Source of the DNA: Okeania sp. SIO2C9
Lineage (GTDB): Bacteria > Cyanobacteriota > Cyanobacteriia > Cyanobacteriales > Microcoleaceae
NCBI RefSeq assembly: GCF_010672455.1
Contig: NZ_JAAHGO010000028.1
Span: 37,542 to 101,541 of the forward strand
Direction: 5' to 3'
Length of the DNA: 64,000 bases
A program made the position numbers and the translations under genes. Shown piece by piece: positions 9,789 to 18,551 of the stretch. Each line of letters opens with the position of its first letter. Within the stretch, counting starts at the first letter, position 1. The notes beneath the pieces were generated by a model, which searched no databases, was not told the origin of the DNA, and saw only the letters and a list, made by a program, of their open reading frames with translations.

Positions 9789-10478
9789 ATGTTTGATTTA
9801 GTTATACCTATAATGAAGAAAAAATGTATCAAGCACACACTGGAGTATTACAGTAATCAAAAACTGTATTTAAACAAAATATTACTTGTAGATTATTTAC
9901 CAGAATACACAAATAGCTTGTTACATAAAAAGTATACAATAGTTAATCATATTTGGTTGAAATATAGAAAGTATTTCAACAAATCATTTGCTCTAAATAT
10001 TGGGATTGATTATGCAACTTCACATTACATTATATGTTGTGATGCAGATGTATTGATAGATGAAGTGACGCTACATAAATGGGATTGCTATATACGTAAT
10101 TATAAAGATGTTTTTATTTCACTCAAAACTGTCAAAGAAAGTGAAAGTGATGAAGAAAGACCAGGTTATGGAATTGTATGCGGGACTAGAAATTCATTTC
10201 TTAGTATAGAAGGATATGACAGTAGTTATATAGGTTGGGGTTTTGAAGATTTAGATATTCTAAACAGAATGTATCTTTTTGGTAAAGATATTGTTAGACT
10301 TGGTCATGGCTTGCACTTGTCTCATGATGATGAAGAAAGAATGCAAAATTATGCCACCAAGAGTAAGCAAGATTCTCGTACTATAAATCTTAAAAGGTAT
10401 GAAAATAAGAAATTAAGCAACAATCTTTATGGTACTTTTAGTAAAGATGTTAAAGAGGCAAAATTAGAATTGATATGA
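9789..10478 (+). CDS. Galactosyltransferase-like glycosyltransferase (GT-A fold)
   Basis: The 229-residue protein has the Asp-rich metal motif CCDADVLID (about residues 82-90) and the C-terminal GWGFEDLDILNRM motif (about 150-162) typical of beta-galactosyltransferase-like and polypeptide-GalNAc-transferase-like catalytic ends (Glyco_transf_7C). It transfers a sugar from a nucleotide donor; donor and acceptor cannot be told. It has no signal or membrane helix, so it is cytosolic. The stop overlaps the next ATG by 4 nt (ATGA), so this and the two downstream genes form an operon. The block is AT-rich, more so than the flanking housekeeping genes, which suggests transfer as a polysaccharide cassette. 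Confidence 0.75.
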   Translation: MFDLVIPIMKKKCIKHTLEYYSNQKLYLNKILLVDYLPEYTNSLLHKKYTIVNHIWLKYRKYFNKSFALNIGIDYATSHYIICCDADVLIDEVTLHKWDCYIRNYKDVFISLKTVKESESDEERPGYGIVCGTRNSFLSIEGYDSSYIGWGFEDLDILNRMYLFGKDIVRLGHGLHLSHDDEERMQNYATKSKQDSRTINLKRYENKKLSNNLYGTFSKDVKEAKLELI

Positions 10479-11203
10479 GTGTAGCTCTCCTTATCGCCTA
10501 TAGAAACCGAGAAAATCACCTAAAAACGCTTATAAATTGGGGAAGCGAGTTAGGTTATTTTGAAAGTCCTGATTTTGAATTTATTTTAGTAGAGCAATCA
10601 AACTCCCCTTCATGTCAAAATACCTGTCTAGAATATGGCATCAAGTATCATCATGTATGTGATGATGGTATTTTTCACAAATCTAGACTTTTAAATATAG
10701 GATTAAATTTATCTAACGCGGAATTTATAACACCTTTTGATATTGATCTAGTTCCCATAAAAGATTCACTTAAAATGCATCTTGCTATAGCTTCTAAATA
10801 TAAAGATTCTCTTTTTATGGGATATAGGATGATGTATCCGGAAGATTATATAGATAGAGATAGTATATTCGATATAGATTTATCTATTTGCAAAGTAGCC
10901 CCAGAAGATAAAGAAACAGCCGTCTTTAAACAACTTGTAGATCAGGAAAAGTTTGGTGTTGTTCCATTTTTTAGAAAGGAAACTCTTCTTTCAGTAAAAG
11001 CATGGGATGAAGCATACATTGGATGGGGTGCAGAAGATCAAGATTTGATAGAAAGATATACAAAAAACTGCTACTTTTTACGCTCCCCAAAACTGATATA
11101 TATCCATTTGAATCATAGTGATGACTTAATGTGGAAAGAAGATAATCATATTGAGAAAAATAGAAAATATTATTACAAAAAAAGAAAAGCTTATGAATTA
11201 TAA
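10475..11203 (+). CDS. Galactosyltransferase-like glycosyltransferase (GT-A fold), second copy
   Basis: A 242-residue relative of the preceding enzyme. It has the N-terminal LLIAYRNRENHLKTLI strand-helix, FDIDLVPI as the metal-binding DxD (about residues 88-95), and GWGAEDQDLIERY (about 185-197). This arrangement matches b4GalT/chondroitin-polymerase-like catalytic domains. The start overlaps the upstream stop by 4 nt and the end overlaps the downstream ATG, so translation is probably coupled. Likely role: one step in building a surface glycan. Confidence 0.75.
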   Translation: MSVALLIAYRNRENHLKTLINWGSELGYFESPDFEFILVEQSNSPSCQNTCLEYGIKYHHVCDDGIFHKSRLLNIGLNLSNAEFITPFDIDLVPIKDSLKMHLAIASKYKDSLFMGYRMMYPEDYIDRDSIFDIDLSICKVAPEDKETAVFKQLVDQEKFGVVPFFRKETLLSVKAWDEAYIGWGAEDQDLIERYTKNCYFLRSPKLIYIHLNHSDDLMWKEDNHIEKNRKYYYKKRKAYEL

Positions 11204-12413
11204 GTTAGTTCAAACAACTTTAAATGATTTAACAAATATGTTTTACGAAAAGCAAATATTAGAAGGAAATTATGTATTTATTATTCAAGAACAAAATGTA
11301 GATTTTTGTATTGTAATATCAGTTACGAGCTTCAGTTTTATTTCTCAAAAGATTAACAACATAATAAAATTTTTTGAAGACCAGCAGTTAGACTATCTTT
11401 TTTTAATTGAGCCAAAACTACCTCCAAAAGATAGTGCCAGAAATGATGAAATTGTTACAAATGCTATTTTCAAAAAAGAATACTTAGATGAAATTATTAA
11501 ATATGATCAGCCAAGTAGTATAGAAAAATTATGCTATTTATCTGCTAAAAGCATAATTGATAAAAAAAATGAACCAAATATTATGGCACGATCCTATGAA
11601 GACTTATCTTGTCCTAATTCATCTTATAACTTGTCTAGGGAATTTACTGTAATTATACCTCATCAGGGAGATTTAAATTATCTAGATATTTGCCTTAGTC
11701 AAATGCACAATAGTATGAAAACTCCAAAAAATATTTGGGTTTACTTTGATGAGGAAATACGTGAAGAACATATTTCTCTCGCAAGTCAAAAATTTTCTTA
11801 TGTCTATAGAGCAGTAAAACCGTTTAATCTTGGTCCTTATGTTGCTAGAAATCATGGATGCCAGGAAGCTAATAGTCAATATCTATGTTTTCAAGATTCG
11901 GATGATATACCCACGAAAGATCGCTTCATTGAATTATACAATTATGCGGTACAAAATCCCTTTGTTGAGATGGCTGGATGTCATGAATTAAGAATTGACG
12001 AAATTCAGAAAAAAATTATTGCTATTAGGTTTCCTATTGAAGTAACAAAAGCTTTATGTAAAAAAGCAAGCCATCCTCTTTTTTTTCCAACTTCATTTGT
12101 AAAGAGAAATAGTATTTTAAAAGCTGGTGGATTCTCCACTGTTAGAAGATTTGCATCGGACTCACAGTTTCTATTGAGAGCTTATTTTTCAATGAATATA
12201 AGAAACATTGATAAATTTTTATACATAAGACGGAAAAGGCAAGGTTCTCTAACTACAAGTGAAGAAACTAGACTTGGAAGTGAAGAAAGATTAAACCTAG
12301 ATAAATTATGGAAATCAGATTTTGAAAAAATCAAATCAGGAGAACTTTCTTTGTCGAATTCATCCCTGGAAGTTGAGTTGTTAGACATAAAACCTATATT
12401 TCATTTGATTTGA
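11193..12413 (+). CDS. Family 2 glycosyltransferase with unknown N-terminal extension
   Basis: The chosen start ATG 11193 (MNYKLVQTTLND) overlaps the previous gene by 11 nt; an in-frame ATG at 11151 is less likely. The first ~140 residues match nothing I know. The GT2 domain begins at FTVIIPHQGDLNYLDICLSQ, followed by a GPYVARNHGCQEANSQY helix and DSDDIP as the nucleotide-sugar metal motif. The later GGFSTVRRFASDSQFLLRAY is the acceptor-site region. It is the third member of the glycosyltransferase operon. Confidence 0.75.
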   Translation: MNYKLVQTTLNDLTNMFYEKQILEGNYVFIIQEQNVDFCIVISVTSFSFISQKINNIIKFFEDQQLDYLFLIEPKLPPKDSARNDEIVTNAIFKKEYLDEIIKYDQPSSIEKLCYLSAKSIIDKKNEPNIMARSYEDLSCPNSSYNLSREFTVIIPHQGDLNYLDICLSQMHNSMKTPKNIWVYFDEEIREEHISLASQKFSYVYRAVKPFNLGPYVARNHGCQEANSQYLCFQDSDDIPTKDRFIELYNYAVQNPFVEMAGCHELRIDEIQKKIIAIRFPIEVTKALCKKASHPLFFPTSFVKRNSILKAGGFSTVRRFASDSQFLLRAYFSMNIRNIDKFLYIRRKRQGSLTTSEETRLGSEERLNLDKLWKSDFEKIKSGELSLSNSSLEVELLDIKPIFHLI

Positions 12414-12780
12414 ACTTCAAAAATAAGATAAAAAAGCGGAAGAAGCACTTGAGTTAATTACAAAGGTTAGAAGATACTGTTGGCGAAAGTAATCATTTTG
12501 TAACTCATGACAATACACAAGATATTTGATTAAGTAAAAATACTTTATTTATCAGAATGGTAAAATATTATATTTAGATAGCCGTGTATAGTAACGGTAA
12601 ATGAAGGCTAAAACCCTAACTATAACGGTTACTTAAACAATAACCATGCACTACGACCTTTTGAATAATTAGTATAAATATCAATTTTTAAGTCAAAATT
12701 AAGCTAAATTTCACAAGTTACTCATGCCGTTCGTTTTTCATGGATATGTAATGAAATTACTATAAATGGCAGAATAATTT
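12414..12780. other. AT-rich spacer
   Basis: No gene seen. A short stretch just after 12420 (KKAEEALELITKVRRYCW in frame) may be a gene scrap. The rest is the presumed promoter region of the DUF547 lipoprotein gene. Confidence 0.4.
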
Positions 12781-13629
12781 ATGAGTTCTCAACTTAAGAA
12801 GTTATTATTTTTCTTACCGCTACTTATATTTTTAGCTAGCTGTGGTGGAAGTCCGACAAATCTAGGCGAAACAAATCAAGGTACACAAGAATCTACTACT
12901 ACTTCAGCTCAAGCATTTAATTATCAAGATTACAACTCAATTTTAAAGGAATATGTCAACGCAAAAGGGTTAGTTGACTACGAAAGATTAAAGGAAAATA
13001 GGCAAAAACTTGATGATTTTAATGCTGCTATTGGAGCTGTAACGCCAAGCACTTATGATTCTTGGACAGATGCAGAAAAAATCGCTTTTTTAGTTAATGC
13101 TTATAACTCTTTTACTTTAGAATCTATTATTGATAATTACCCCACTAAAAGTATTAGAAGAATCCCTGGTGTTTGGAAGATTCGTAAATTCGATATAGTT
13201 GGGCAACAATTGACATTAGACCATATCGAACATCAGATTTTAAGGAAAGAATTTAATGAACCAGGAATTCATGTTGCCTTAGTTTGTGCTGCAATAAGTT
13301 GTCCTCCTCTGAGACGAGAAGCTTTTACTGGTAGTCAATTAGAGCAACAACTAAATGACCAAGCTAACCAGTTTCTCATCAATAATCAAGGCTTCCGAAT
13401 TGACCGTGAAAATAATGCTGTTTATTTTTCTTCAATTTTTAAATGGTTCGGTGAAGATTATAAAAAAACTTATGGTCAAGAACCAACTATTGATGGCTTG
13501 AATGAAACAGAAACGGCAATCGTAAATTATGCTCATAAATATGTAAATCCTGACGATCAAAAGTATTTAAAACAGGGTGGTTATCAAGTTAAATATTCTG
13601 ACTATGATTGGTCTTTGAATGTTCAATAA
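12781..13629 (+). CDS. DUF547 lipoprotein
   Basis: The 282-residue protein starts with a lipoprotein signal (LLFFLPLLIFLASC; Cys about residue 21), so it is predicted to be lipid-anchored at the outside of the plasma membrane or in the periplasm. The mature part is a DUF547 domain: YNSILKEYVNAKGLVDYERL, KIAFLVNAYNSFTL, GVWKIRKFDIVGQQLTLDHIEH and HVALVCAAISCPPLR with conserved His, Asn and Cys. The domain's biochemical function is not established to my knowledge. It is monocistronic, and its 3' end has been copied into a downstream 153-bp duplication. Confidence 0.85.
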   Translation: MSSQLKKLLFFLPLLIFLASCGGSPTNLGETNQGTQESTTTSAQAFNYQDYNSILKEYVNAKGLVDYERLKENRQKLDDFNAAIGAVTPSTYDSWTDAEKIAFLVNAYNSFTLESIIDNYPTKSIRRIPGVWKIRKFDIVGQQLTLDHIEHQILRKEFNEPGIHVALVCAAISCPPLRREAFTGSQLEQQLNDQANQFLINNQGFRIDRENNAVYFSSIFKWFGEDYKKTYGQEPTIDGLNETETAIVNYAHKYVNPDDQKYLKQGGYQVKYSDYDWSLNVQ

Positions 13630-13925
13630 TATCTAAGCTTTCAGCCGTCAGCTATCACCTATCAGCTATTTTTTTAATGTAGTAGAAGTTATGGCAATTT
13701 CCACAGTTATGAGGTACATTTACGCTCCCCCTAAATCTCCCTTAGAAAGGGGGACTTTGAAGACTCCATAAATGTTCAATAATATTTAAGCTTTCAGCCG
13801 TCAGCTATCAACTATCAGCTATTTTTTTAATGTAGTAGAAGTTATGGCAATTCCCACAGTTATGAGGTACATTTACGAACCCCCTAAATCCCCCTTAGAA
13901 AGCTATGCTTTATAAACATCTTTAC
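13621..13925. repeat. Tandem 153-bp duplication including a gene's last codons
   Basis: The block starting GTTCAATAAT at 13621, which includes the last codons and stop of the DUF547 gene, is repeated from 13774. The copies run through a TCAGCTATC-rich stretch, a GTAGAAGTTATGGCAATT segment and a CCCCCTAAATC segment. They differ at a handful of sites. The duplication creates a second copy of the gene's natural 3' end. Confidence 0.8.
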
Positions 13926-13939
13926 TTAGAGGATGTTTG

Positions 13940-14052
13940 AAAAGTTGTTGAATACTAAATTTTGCCCCCCTAGCCCCCCAATTCTGGGGGGAACAAGAAT
14001 CTATTAGCTGGTAAAAGTCCCCCAATTTTGGGGGATTTAGGGGGTTTGTAAC
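13940..14052 (+). repeat. G/C-run hairpin element, copy 1
   Basis: The element contains paired C-runs and G-runs (GCCCCCCTAGCCCCCCAATT and the following GGGGGG; then CCCCCAATTTTGGGGG). It occurs in inverted orientation at 18385-18510, with the shared flank GAATACTAAATTTTGCCCCC. It is probably a small non-autonomous repeat that folds strongly. It sits just upstream of tnpB. Confidence 0.7.
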
Positions 14053-14102
14053 TGTTGGCTAAAATCTGGTATTATCTCTTAAAATCTGGGATTATCTGTT
14101 TT

Positions 14103-15293
14103 ATGTTACTTGGATTCAAAACTGAACTACACCCCACAAACCAACAAAAAACATTACTAGCTAAACACGCTGGCGTAGCCCGTCACGCCTGGAATTGGGG
14201 TTTATGGCTAACTAGAAATATCCTGACTCACAATTCCAATAATCCCGATACTAAACTTAAATTTCCCACATCTATCGACCTGCATAAACTTTTAGTAGCA
14301 ATGGTTAAACCTAATAACTATTGGTACTATGAAGTTTCTAAATGTGCGCCTCAATATGCTTTGAGGTATTTATCGTTATCTTGGAAGCGTTGTTTTAGTA
14401 AAGTCTCAGGACAACCTAAATTCAAGAAAAAAGGTAGGGATGATAGCTTTACTCTTGATGGCTCAATATCGGTAGGCTTTAATCACATAAAATTACCAAG
14501 AATTGGATGGGTAAAAACTTATGAAATACTGCCAGATAATATCACTCCTAAATCTGTAACTATTAGCAGGAAAGCTGATAGATGGTTCATTAGTTTCAAG
14601 ATAGAAACAGAACCTCAAATTACAGACAAATCAGTAGATGTAGTTGGTGTTGATTTAGGTATAAAATCACTAGCTACACTATCAACAGGGGAAGTATTTG
14701 ATGGTGTCAAACCTTACAAAAAGTTAGAATCATTACTATCACGATTACAATACCTAAACAGGCATAAAACCAAGTTTTCCAAGAACTGGAAAAAAGCACA
14801 GCTAAAAATAGCGAGACTACACGAAAAGGTAGCTGACATCAGGAAAGATACATTACATAAACTAACAGCCTATTTGGCTAAAAACCACAGTCAAATAGTG
14901 ATAGAAGACCTGAATGTATCAGGAATGATGGCAAACCATAAGTTAGCTAAGGCTGTTGCTGACATGGGTTTTTACGAGTTCAGAAGACAGTTAGAGTACA
15001 AGTGTGAGTTATACGGTTCTGAACTAATCATCGTTGATAGATGGTTTCCCAGTTCTAAAACCTGTTCTAACTGTGGAACTGTAAAAGAGTCTCTGTTGTT
15101 ATCAGAGCGCGTTTTCAATTGCGAACACTGCTATTTTAGTTGTGATAGAGACTTGAATGCAGCGTTAAATTTAGCTATGGCGGTCAGTTTGCTCCGCAAC
15201 GCTAGCGCGTTTCGCGTCAGCGTTGCAAAGCAAACGACCGTGACAGCCTGTAGACTGGATAACGCCGACGTTGCCAGGTTGAAGCAGGAATAG
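14103..15293 (+). CDS. tnpB: TnpB RNA-guided nuclease (IS200/IS605, stand-alone)
   Basis: The start ATG 14103 (MLLGFKTELHPTNQQKTLLA) is preferred over 14055 because family members begin there. The 396-residue protein is complete: OrfB helix-turn-helix N-terminus, RuvC-I VVGVDLGIKSLATL with D184, RuvC-II IVIEDLNVSGM with E268, the zinc ribbon CSNCG...CEHC, and RuvC-III DRDLNAALN with D350. All catalytic residues are present. TnpB proteins cut DNA guided by an omega RNA encoded at the element's right end. No tnpA is nearby, so movement would need help in trans. Odd feature: a 60-bp perfect-stem palindrome (15181-15240) is read in frame as residues ~360-379 near the C-terminus. Confidence 0.9.
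   Translation: MLLGFKTELHPTNQQKTLLAKHAGVARHAWNWGLWLTRNILTHNSNNPDTKLKFPTSIDLHKLLVAMVKPNNYWYYEVSKCAPQYALRYLSLSWKRCFSKVSGQPKFKKKGRDDSFTLDGSISVGFNHIKLPRIGWVKTYEILPDNITPKSVTISRKADRWFISFKIETEPQITDKSVDVVGVDLGIKSLATLSTGEVFDGVKPYKKLESLLSRLQYLNRHKTKFSKNWKKAQLKIARLHEKVADIRKDTLHKLTAYLAKNHSQIVIEDLNVSGMMANHKLAKAVADMGFYEFRRQLEYKCELYGSELIIVDRWFPSSKTCSNCGTVKESLLLSERVFNCEHCYFSCDRDLNAALNLAMAVSLLRNASAFRVSVAKQTTVTACRLDNADVARLKQE
15181..15240. repeat. 60-bp palindrome inside the tnpB coding sequence
   Basis: CGGTC/GACCG, GTTTGCT/AGCAAAC, GCAACGCT/AGCGTTGC and GCGCG/CGCG pair in nested order across the segment. The frame stays open through it. Fragments of the same sequence (CGCGCAGCGTTGCGTCAG) lie at the 3' ends of two other tnpB remnants (37302-37329, 47567-47585). 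Confidence 0.8.
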
Positions 15294-15508
15294 AACAGAC
15301 TATCTATAGATAATCATAGATTTATATAGATAATCATAGGTTTCTAAGAACGGCGCGTGATATATTGCTAGTGGCTGAAAGTTCCTAGTGTCGTTTGTAA
15401 ATAATTTTGCTTATAAAGCATAGCTTTCTAAGGGGGGCGATCTAAAACTATTAAAGAACTGCTATAAACAAATACTTGCTTCATTTTTCAGAAAAAAAAT
15501 TAAAACAA

Positions 15509-16258
15509 ATGCTTTTAGAAAAAATATTCGTAATTATTCCTGTTTTGAATGAAGAATCTACCATTACAAATGTAATTAAATCATTACAATTTTACGGACT
15601 AAAAAATATAATGGTAGTTGATAATGGTAGCACCGATAAAAGTATAGAAAAAGCGATAAAAGCAGGTGCAAAAGTTATCAAAGAACCCATCCCAGGTTAT
15701 GGTAGAGCTTGTTGGCGTGGCATTGAAAATACACCTGTAGAATGTGATTGGATTTTATTTTGTGATGGAGATGGTAGTGATGATTTAAAGCAACTACCAA
15801 AATTTTTAACTGCTACTAATAAATACGATTTAATATTAGGCGATCGCCGTGCTACAAAAGCAGGTAGGTCTGCTATGACTCCCGTACAAAATTTTGGTAA
15901 TAAATTAGCTACTTTTTTAATTGGTTTAGGGTGGGGATATTGGTATCAAGATTTAGGACCTTTGCGTTTAATTCGGAAGTCTAGTTTAGAGAGAATTAGA
16001 ATGCAAGACCGAGGTTTTGGTTGGACGGTAGAAATGCAAGCTAGAGCTGTAGAATGCGATTTAAAAATAACTGAAATTCCTGTTGGTTATCGTCGTCGTC
16101 AGGGTGGACGTTCAAAAATTTCAGGTACTATAAAAGGTAGTTTTCAGGCTGGAACAATTATTCTTACAACTCTTGGTAAATTGTATTTAAAATATCTTTG
16201 GAAAAATATAGAATTGCAGAATAATACTAACAAATTGAAAAAGCCAAAACAGGTTTAA
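15509..16258 (+). CDS. Family 2 glycosyltransferase, dolichol-phosphate-mannose-synthase-like
   Basis: Start ATG 15509 (MLLEKIFVIIPVLNEE) puts the GT2 strand at the N-terminus; a TTG 11 codons upstream is possible. The 249-residue protein has IPVLNEESTITNVI, VVDNGSTDKS, FCDGDGSDD (metal/nucleotide site, about residues 88-96), and VGYRRRQGGRSKISGT (acceptor loop of DPM-like enzymes). It has no C-terminal membrane pair, so it is of the short type. It probably charges a polyprenyl phosphate or transfers a hexose from a nucleotide sugar. Its downstream neighbour is a polyprenol-phosphate-sugar-using membrane enzyme, so the two plausibly work in sequence. Its TAA stop is the first three bases of a miniature element. 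Confidence 0.8.
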   Translation: MLLEKIFVIIPVLNEESTITNVIKSLQFYGLKNIMVVDNGSTDKSIEKAIKAGAKVIKEPIPGYGRACWRGIENTPVECDWILFCDGDGSDDLKQLPKFLTATNKYDLILGDRRATKAGRSAMTPVQNFGNKLATFLIGLGWGYWYQDLGPLRLIRKSSLERIRMQDRGFGWTVEMQARAVECDLKITEIPVGYRRRQGGRSKISGTIKGSFQAGTIILTTLGKLYLKYLWKNIELQNNTNKLKKPKQV

Positions 16259-16515
16259 TTAGGGTTTGCTGAAAAAGTCTTATGGGTGAGGGTAGCAGAC
16301 AGGAGACAGGAGACAGGATGAACGGGGAATGAGCGAGAAGGTAGGAGTAAGAATTGTAAGAGTGATTTTTCGGCTTTTGCTTCGGTGAAAATCCTCACTT
16401 TTTTAACCAGAGCAACCGAAAAGCTCATACTTTATTAAACACATAAAAAATCTCAAACCAATATCAGTCAATGCTTTGATATTTAATTTGATATTTAATC
16501 AGCAAGCCCTAATTA
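16256..16515. mobile_element. Miniature element, family with TTAGGGTTTGCTGA ends, copy 1
   Basis: TAATTAGGGTTTGCTGA at 16256 and TCAGCAAGCCCTAATTA at its right end (to about 16515) are near-perfect inverted termini. The same termini bound 29926-30271 and 41922-42158. The interior is variable and noncoding, with a 7-bp repeat (GACAGGA unit). It is flanked by AATT, suggesting an AATT/TAATT target. The first TAA is the stop codon of the upstream glycosyltransferase. Confidence 0.75.
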
Positions 16516-16730
16516 CTTCTAGGGGGGAGGGGCGGGTTCATGTAAATTTAGTGTTGAGCAATTAATTTAATGCGGAACCCGCCCCTACTATTTCCACATT
16601 TTACGCGTGTCACGCCACTACGGATCTTCCATGGAAAGTTCCTACTGCCTACTGCCTATTGCCTACTGCCTACTCCCTTATTTATAAGTATTTAATCAGA
16701 CATAATATTATATATATTTGAAGCTATTTT

Positions 16731-18347
16731 ATGACTCTATTTTCTGTAAGTTCTACTAAGAAAAATCTGCCTTTATTACTAAGTTCATTTTTGATATTAG
16801 TAGGCGCAATTTTCATAGTTCCCTACGGTAGTTTTCAGGAAGCTGGTATTGTCATAAAATTTTGGATTGGTATCAGCATAATTAGTTTAGGTTTTATAAT
16901 TTCTTGGGCAATACCTTCAATTAATTATGCTTGGTTTTGGAGTATAACTATTCTGGCTAGACTAATATTAATTCCCATGGAACCAGGGAGTGATATTTGG
17001 CGTTATTTGTGGGAAGGTTACATTCAAAATTTGGGTTTTAGTCCCTATAATTTAGCACCAAATGCTTTAGAATTAATTCCCTATAGAACAGAGTGGTGGT
17101 CATTAATGAATCATCCTGATACTTCTGCTATTTACCCACCTTTGATTCAATTAGGGTTTCGATTTTTAGCACTGATTAGTCCGTCAGTATTTGTCTTTAA
17201 GTTTGCTTTTATCTTGGCAGATTTAGGTATTTGTTGGTTATTAAGTAGAAAATTTAGCCTGCAAAAAACTTTGATTTATGCTTGGAATCCTTTGATTCTT
17301 TACTCCTTTGCTGGAGGTGGTCATTATGATAGTTGGTTTATCTTACCATTAGTGGGAGCATGGTTAGTTTTTGTTGAAGAAGGAAGAGGGAAGGAGGAAG
17401 AAGGAAGAAGGAAAGACCGAAGTTGGAAAAACTGGATGGAGACTCAAACTCCTGTTGAAGAAGGAAGAAGCAAGGAGGAAGGAGGAAGAAGGAAAGACCG
17501 AAGTTGGAAAAAGTGGATGGGAACTCAAACTCCTGTTGAAGAAGGAAGAAGCAAGGAGGAAGAAGGAAGAAGGAAAGACCGAAGTTGGAAAAAGTGGATG
17601 GGAACTCAAACTGTAGATGGCGGGATATTAAACTCAAAAGAACAAGATAATTATCGTTGGTATTGGAGTGCTTTTTTAATTGGTATAAGTGTGGCAATAA
17701 AATGGGTTTCTTTACCAATTTTATCTTTTGTTGTTTGGCAGAAAATATTATGTTTTAGAGAACAAGATATTGGGATAAATAATACTAAATTAATTAGCAA
17801 TTTTTTCTATACAAAAATTCGACAAGTTCCACAGGCAGGTTTTTTATTATTAATTGGTTTATTACCGATGTGCGTTGCAGCTCTTAATTTTTGTGAACTT
17901 GGAAAATGTTCGCTTATTCCTACAAGTTCAAATTTTGTTGTTAATGGTCGTAGTGCTGAATTAATTCCTTATTTAGTAAGCTTTGTTTCGGAACAATCTA
18001 CAAAATTTAACTGGATTTATGGAATTCCTCTTTGCTTAGGAGCAGGAGTTTTAATCTGGAATTGTCGTAGATTTGTTAGTTTTGCTGAATGGTATTTTTT
18101 CTTGTTATTAACTTTATCTCCTATAGTTCATTCTTGGTATTTTACTTGGTTTATTCCTTTTGCTGTAGCAACTAGAAATTTAGGGATAAGATGGGTGAGT
18201 TTGTCAGGATTTATTTATTTTGTTTTGCCATACAGACAAACTTTAGGAGATAATAGTTGGGTTTTAACTCCAATGGAAAGATACTGGTTATGGCTGCCTC
18301 TAATAGTAGGATTTATTTGGAGTAAGTGGAAAGGGAATAGGGAATAG
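16731..18347 (+). CDS. Multi-spanning membrane mannosyltransferase-like protein (GT-C type)
   Basis: The 538-residue polytopic protein has about 10 hydrophobic helices. It carries the early luminal-loop Asp context of GT-C enzymes (ARLILIPMEPGSDIWRYLWEG, about residues 76-96) and YPPLIQLGFR and HPDTSAI motifs seen in DPM/PIG-M- and alg-type polyprenol-phosphate-dependent transferases. It probably adds a sugar on the outer face of the plasma membrane. Residues ~215-295, between two membrane helices, are three tandem 27-residue repeats (VEEGRSKEEEGRRKDRSW...), highly charged and absent from relatives. They expand a soluble loop without breaking the frame. It lies in the same direction as the DPM-like GT upstream. 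Confidence 0.7.
   Translation: MTLFSVSSTKKNLPLLLSSFLILVGAIFIVPYGSFQEAGIVIKFWIGISIISLGFIISWAIPSINYAWFWSITILARLILIPMEPGSDIWRYLWEGYIQNLGFSPYNLAPNALELIPYRTEWWSLMNHPDTSAIYPPLIQLGFRFLALISPSVFVFKFAFILADLGICWLLSRKFSLQKTLIYAWNPLILYSFAGGGHYDSWFILPLVGAWLVFVEEGRGKEEEGRRKDRSWKNWMETQTPVEEGRSKEEGGRRKDRSWKKWMGTQTPVEEGRSKEEEGRRKDRSWKKWMGTQTVDGGILNSKEQDNYRWYWSAFLIGISVAIKWVSLPILSFVVWQKILCFREQDIGINNTKLISNFFYTKIRQVPQAGFLLLIGLLPMCVAALNFCELGKCSLIPTSSNFVVNGRSAELIPYLVSFVSEQSTKFNWIYGIPLCLGAGVLIWNCRRFVSFAEWYFFLLLTLSPIVHSWYFTWFIPFAVATRNLGIRWVSLSGFIYFVLPYRQTLGDNSWVLTPMERYWLWLPLIVGFIWSKWKGNRE
17373..17615 (+). repeat. Three in-frame 81-bp repeats inside a glycosyltransferase gene
   Basis: Units begin with GTTGAAGAAGGAAGA at 17373, 17454 and 17535 (period exactly 81 bp = 27 codons). 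Copies 2 and 3 are nearly identical and copy 1 is more diverged. The core GAAGGAAGAAGG has the 7-bp period of the genome's intergenic GAAGGAA repeats, so it probably derives from an intergenic repeat that entered the gene. Confidence 0.9.
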
Positions 18348-18384
18348 TAGGAAAAACATTTGCTTATCTAAGAGGTTGTCTGAG

Positions 18385-18510
18385 AAGTCCCATTTGCTAC
18401 ATCCAAGCCCCCCAAATCCCCCAAAATTGGGGGACTTTTTAGAAGCAAATTGACTCTTGTTCCCCCCAAAGTTGGGGGGCTAGGGGGGCAAAATTCAGTA
18501 TCAAAAAACT
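18385..18510 (-). repeat. G/C-run hairpin element, copy 2 (inverted)
   Basis: This is the reverse complement of the 13940-14052 element: GCCCCCCAAATCCCCCAAAA, a GGGGGACTTTT linker, then CCCCCCAAAGTTGGGGGGCT. Together with copy 1 it brackets tnpB, two glycosyltransferase genes and a miniature element. Confidence 0.7.
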
Positions 18511-18551
18511 TTTAATATTTTTCCTTCTTCCTTCTTCCTTCTTCCTTCTGA

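Noticed and set aside
17338..17718. Antisense open frames in the 81-bp repeat region
   Set aside because: They mirror the purine-rich repeat (Phe/Leu/Ser-rich translation) and overlap a well-supported gene.
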